Positions 60,900 to 64,000 of a stretch of DNA of 64,000 nt are shown here, piece by piece. The notes under the pieces were generated by a model. That model had not been told where the DNA came from. It saw only the letters and a list, made by a program, of their open reading frames with translations, and searched no databases. A program made the translations under genes and the position numbers. How positions within the stretch are numbered: the stretch's first letter is position 1; each line of letters opens with the position of its first letter. This stretch comes from JAGXTF01 sp044224315 (GTDB lineage: Bacteria; Bacteroidota; Bacteroidia; NS11-12g; UBA955), in NCBI GenBank assembly GCA_044224315.1, contig JBGAKR010000003.1, positions 310,001 through 374,000 of the forward strand, read 5' to 3'.

Positions 60900-61802
60900 C
60901 TATTTCCCATCTAAAATGATAGGCGAATTTCCTTTTCCCATTATAATTACCTTGGCATTTGGTGACTTTGCTATTTCCAATTGGGCCTTTATACTTTCAT
61001 ATTGTAATTGTTGGTCGGTAAGCCCGCTATTTATAATTCGCTGATAATCTGCAATTCCTTGTGCCTCTACCCTTTTACGTTCGGCTTCCTGTTTTTCTTT
61101 TTGTAAAACAAATTGCATTTTTTGTGCATCCTGTTCCGCACTTATTTTCTCTTCTATGCTCTTTTTAACTGCCTGTGGTAAGGTAATATTGCGAACCAAT
61201 AACTGTTCTAAAATCAGTCCCCGTTTTCTAAAATCACTCTCAATGCTATTGAATATGCGGGTTTGAAATTCATCGCGCTTGGTAGAATACAAGGCAATGG
61301 CTTCATAATAAACTGCGTTGTCGCGAATTTTGGTGCGGCAAATGGGACGTACAATTTTATCCTTAAAATCGGCGCCTATCACCCTAAGTAAATTGGGTGT
61401 TTCGCTCGAAATGACTTTATATAAGACCGTTAAATCTATCGATACTTCCAAACCATCGGCAGTCAGCACCCGAATTGCATCATCGCCCTGCACTTCGCCC
61501 TCGTTGTGTATTCCACTCATGGTATAATTCTGGGTTCGAACATCAATCTGGGTTACATCCATCAGCGGATTTACCAGGTGCAATCCGCTTTGCAGGGGGG
61601 CATCTTTTACACTGCCAAACAGGCTTTTAACCCCCACAAATCCCACATTAATTTGCCGGAAACTGGAAAAAAGCACACCTATGAGAATTACGGCTATGGC
61701 TGCCAGCCTCAATGCAGTTGCATATTTGGCCAGTTGCGGGGTGCGAGAAAAAACAATGGAGGCCACCAAAATCAGGAGCCCAATGATTAATGCAGGTATC
61801 AT
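60900..61802 (-). CDS. Prohibitin-family (SPFH domain) membrane protein
   Basis: A 300-residue protein with two N-terminal hydrophobic segments (residues 3-20 and 28-48) and an SPFH domain: GFVGVKSLFGSVKDAPLQSGLHLVNPL, DGLEVSIDLTVLYKV, LLRVIGADFKDKIVRPICRTKIRD. A coiled-coil tail follows (SIEEKISAEQDAQKMQFVLQKEKQEAERKRVEAQG). The family forms ring-like membrane scaffolds and regulates the FtsH protease or membrane domains. No protease gene is next to it. -7-like TTAATTTG lies at 61811-61818, 8 nt before the ATG. Confidence 0.88.
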   Translation of the reverse strand: MIPALIIGLLILVASIVFSRTPQLAKYATALRLAAIAVILIGVLFSSFRQINVGFVGVKSLFGSVKDAPLQSGLHLVNPLMDVTQIDVRTQNYTMSGIHNEGEVQGDDAIRVLTADGLEVSIDLTVLYKVISSETPNLLRVIGADFKDKIVRPICRTKIRDNAVYYEAIALYSTKRDEFQTRIFNSIESDFRKRGLILEQLLVRNITLPQAVKKSIEEKISAEQDAQKMQFVLQKEKQEAERKRVEAQGIADYQRIINSGLTDQQLQYESIKAQLEIAKSPNAKVIIMGKGNSPIILDGK

Positions 61803-61895
61803 AATACCATCAAATTAAGCAAGGATTTTTCATATTCAATTCACATTCCGACCAAATGTGAAACAAATATTCTGAAATCTAATCCATGCCCTTTA

Positions 61896-63263
61896 TTAGC
61901 TTAAAGCTGAGATTACATCATACTTCGTGATGATATGCCAATTTCCACCCAAATCCATAACCAATACCGCGTTATTTTCTTTGTTAATGAATGCCGATAC
62001 TTCATCTATGGGAGTTTGAGATTGCACAATTGGAAACGGTTTTTGCATGATTTTCGAAACCGGTGCCTGCATCAAATCTCTGTTGGTAAGCAATTGGGCA
62101 TATAAATGGCTATCTGTAAGTGAGCCTGTAAATTCTTTTTTCTCGTTTACCACTGGAATTTGAGATACATCAAATTTCTGCATTTTGGCAAAAACGGCTT
62201 CACACAAATCCGATTCGTTGACCGTAAGTAAAGGCAAATGGCTGTGATCTTTCACTAAATCCAAGGCTGTGGCTTTGGGAGTTGGAGGTAGAAATCCACG
62301 GTCGCGCATCCAATCGTCGTTAAACATTTTGCCGAGATACCGTGTACCGTGATCATGAAAAATAATAACCACTACATCGCCTTTTTTGTAAAAATCTTTC
62401 ATCTGCATAAGACCAGCCAATGCAGCTCCGGCGCTGTTTCCCACAAAAATGCCCTCTTCCCGGGGAATTCGACGGGTCATTATAGCGGCATCTTTATCAG
62501 TTACCTTTTCAAAATGATCGATGATGCTAAAATCTACATTGGCAGGTAAAAAATCTTCTCCGATCCCCTCTGTGATGTAAGGGTAGATTTCATTCTTATC
62601 AAACTCACCGGTTTCTTTATATTTTTTAAACACCGAACCGTAAGTGTCAATCCCCAGTATTTTTACCTCGGGGTTCTGTTCCTTCAAATATTTTCCAGTA
62701 CCACAAATGGTGCCCCCGGTGCCCACACCCACCACCAAATGGGTAACTTTTCCATCGGTTTGTTTCCATATCTCGGGTCCGGTTTGTTCATAATGGGCAA
62801 GAGAGTTACTCAGATTGTCGTATTGATTGGGTTTCCAGGCATTTGGAATTTCTTTAGCCAGTCGGGTAGATACACTATAATAGCTGCGGGAATCTTCTGG
62901 TTCTACATCGGTTGGGCAAACAATTACTTCGGCACCAAAAGCCTTTAATGCATCTACTTTTTCTTTGCTCTGCTTGTCGGTGGTGGTAAAAATGCATTTA
63001 TATCCTTTCATAATGGCCGCAATGGCCAATCCCATGCCGGTATTGCCACTGGTACCTTCAATAATGGTTCCACCTGGTTTTAAAACCCCCGATTTTTCGG
63101 CATCCTCAATCATTTTCAGCGCCATGCGGTCTTTGATGGAATTGCCCGGATTTACGGTTTCAATTTTGGCATAAACCTCGCAGGGCAGGTCTTTTGTAAT
63201 GCGATTGAGGCGCACCAGGGGCGTATTACCAATGGTTTCAAGGATATTGTTATACACTTGCAT
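61896..63263 (-). CDS. Cystathionine beta-synthase (cysteine synthase domain plus CBS pair)
   Basis: PLP-dependent condensation of serine with homocysteine (or O-acetylserine with sulfide). From the ATG at 63263 the protein has 455 residues. The catalytic domain has the PLP Lys44 in NPGNSIKDRMAL, the substrate loop EGTSGNTGMGLA and the phosphate-binding GTGGTICGTG. From about residue 330 a CBS domain pair follows (SHLPLLTVNESDLCEAVFAKM and APVSKIMQKPFPIVQ), a regulatory module seen in cystathionine beta-synthases. The TTG at 63272 is excluded because it is part of the -7 element (63270-63277). CysE or MetB-type partners are not nearby. Confidence 0.92.
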   Translation of the reverse strand: MQVYNNILETIGNTPLVRLNRITKDLPCEVYAKIETVNPGNSIKDRMALKMIEDAEKSGVLKPGGTIIEGTSGNTGMGLAIAAIMKGYKCIFTTTDKQSKEKVDALKAFGAEVIVCPTDVEPEDSRSYYSVSTRLAKEIPNAWKPNQYDNLSNSLAHYEQTGPEIWKQTDGKVTHLVVGVGTGGTICGTGKYLKEQNPEVKILGIDTYGSVFKKYKETGEFDKNEIYPYITEGIGEDFLPANVDFSIIDHFEKVTDKDAAIMTRRIPREEGIFVGNSAGAALAGLMQMKDFYKKGDVVVIIFHDHGTRYLGKMFNDDWMRDRGFLPPTPKATALDLVKDHSHLPLLTVNESDLCEAVFAKMQKFDVSQIPVVNEKKEFTGSLTDSHLYAQLLTNRDLMQAPVSKIMQKPFPIVQSQTPIDEVSAFINKENNAVLVMDLGGNWHIITKYDVISALS

Positions 63264-63269
63264 TGGGTG

Positions 63270-63277
63270 CAAATTTA
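63270..63277 (-). promoter_or_regulatory. -7 element directly before the cystathionine beta-synthase gene
   Basis: TAAATTTG on the minus strand matches TAnnTTTG exactly and is followed by CACCCA and the ATG at 63263, a 6-nt distance. Confidence 0.45.
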
Positions 63278-63389
63278 CACATTTAAAGGCTTGCCCATTG
63301 ACAACTAATGAACACCATGCGCTTAGAAACGATTTAACTCGTTGCAGATGGATTAGGCCATTCTTAAAACTCTATAATTGCAGGTATAT

Positions 63390-63980
63390 TTATGGAAATC
63401 GGATGATAAAAGAATTAGAATAAACATAAGATTTATCCTTAAAATACATTTTTAACAAAGCCGGCATGCGCTTTACAGAAAGCATTTTATCTACGGTAAA
63501 AAATAGTAAATGATTGGGGCCTATTAACTTCCAGAAGGAAGTATCTGCATTTAATGTGGGTAAAGGGATATGACCGTAATAAGGTTTGGAAGTTACAGAC
63601 TGGATTTTACCAATATGCGTAATACTTGAACCCACGGGATATACCGAGCTTACAGAATCATTGGTTATTAATGCTACACTGTCAATTAAACTATAAAAAT
63701 CTTTGTTGCCCTGTACACATTCCTTTTTAGCCATTAAACTCCCGCCTAAAGAAAAATCTTGTATTTGGGCTATTTGCTGTAAATCAAACTTTACCAATAA
63801 CCCCGTAGAATCAGAGTAAGCAATTGAGTCGAGCAATTTTGCTGTAGAAAAACGCAACAGTCTTAATTTTTGAACTTTATATTTTGAATTTACCGCTTTG
63901 GGACATCGAAAGCAGGCCGAAAAAATTGACGGAGCCATTATGAAACAAACAATTAATATTGTTTTTAGTGTTTTAATCAT
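63390..63980 (-). CDS. Probable lipoprotein of unknown function
   Basis: A 196-residue protein with a signal peptide (TILIVCFIMAPSIFSAC) and a Cys at the lipobox position, followed by a second Cys in FRCPKAV. The rest is beta-rich and without known motifs; PALLKMYFKDKSYVYSN near the end looks like a terminal strand. No sorting domain. The ATG at 63980 lies 20 nt from the window edge, so its upstream region is only partly seen. The function cannot be suggested. Confidence 0.65.
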   Translation of the reverse strand: MIKTLKTILIVCFIMAPSIFSACFRCPKAVNSKYKVQKLRLLRFSTAKLLDSIAYSDSTGLLVKFDLQQIAQIQDFSLGGSLMAKKECVQGNKDFYSLIDSVALITNDSVSSVYPVGSSITHIGKIQSVTSKPYYGHIPLPTLNADTSFWKLIGPNHLLFFTVDKMLSVKRMPALLKMYFKDKSYVYSNSFIIRFP

Positions 63981-64000
63981 AATTTAAACATTAACAATAC

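Overview
The window looks like chromosomal DNA of a free-living Bacteroidota bacterium, probably of the Sphingobacteriia/Chitinophagia type rather than a gut Bacteroides. The signs are: several secreted proteins ending in type IX secretion (T9SS) C-terminal sorting domains, a SprE/PorW-like T9SS lipoprotein, an OlsB/GlsB-type N-acyltransferase with a GlsA-like partner, the short Bacteroidetes form of arginine decarboxylase, ATP synthase genes without atpD/atpC, few Shine-Dalgarno sites, and many promoters with the Bacteroidetes -7 element TAnnTTTG. I see no rRNA, tRNA, CRISPR array, transposase, integrase or phage gene, so this is core genome rather than an island.

Layout. 1-7.9 kb: edge of a receptor-type secreted protein, folB, a glutaryl-CoA dehydrogenase with a secreted protein downstream, a phosphohexomutase, a DUF2279 protein, a GlsA-like acyltransferase and, convergent to it, a CPA2 antiporter. 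8.1-11.3 kb: the GlsB/OlsB-like acyltransferase, whose 3' end overlaps a T9SS-exported subtilase. 11.4-17.7 kb: one minus-strand operon running bactofilin, atpZ, an atpI-like gene, atpB, atpE, atpF, atpH, atpA, atpG, with a hairpin right after atpE and a terminator after atpG. 17.8-23.4 kb: a small membrane anchor resembling the N-terminus of M23 peptidases but without the peptidase, the SprE/PorW-like lipoprotein, PBP1A and ribosomal protein L31. 23.5-31.3 kb: secreted and lipoproteins, a GlmU-like nucleotidyltransferase, an Omp28-like T9SS protein, an EamA transporter, malate dehydrogenase and arginine decarboxylase.

31.4-46 kb: a 1500-residue beta-helix/PKD surface protein, an L,D-transpeptidase, a YCII-type lipoprotein, a DUF2339 membrane protein, an overlapping three-gene unit (sodium/solute symporter, outer-membrane barrel, lectin- or lyase-like lipoprotein) and a large leucine-rich-repeat-like secreted protein. 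46-54.5 kb: a HerA/YjgR-type ATPase with a small partner, an NlpC/P60 peptidase, a TPR histidine kinase convergent to a LytTR regulator, a stand-alone CTD-like protein, a Gfo/Idh/MocA oxidoreductase and an RDD protein. 54.6-64 kb: a GT-C/TPR fusion, a 300-bp tandem repeat tract, a metallo-beta-lactamase-fold hydrolase, methionine aminopeptidase, a small zinc-ribbon protein, a periplasmic-binding-protein-like protein without signal peptide, a prohibitin-type protein, cystathionine beta-synthase and an unknown lipoprotein.

Themes. Cell envelope functions dominate: aminolipid synthesis, peptidoglycan synthesis and trimming, bactofilin, T9SS and its cargo. The most general observation is promoter geometry: at least a dozen genes have a TAnnTTTG-like -7 element only 4-8 nt before the start codon, which predicts leaderless or nearly leaderless mRNAs. 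This also resolves several start-codon choices. Other items worth attention are the atpE-atpF hairpin, the bactofilin/ATP synthase coupling, the peptidase-less anchor, a terminator written into the last codons of an opposing gene, the stand-alone sorting-domain-like protein and the three-part GT-C fusion. All assignments are from reading the sequence; no searches were run.
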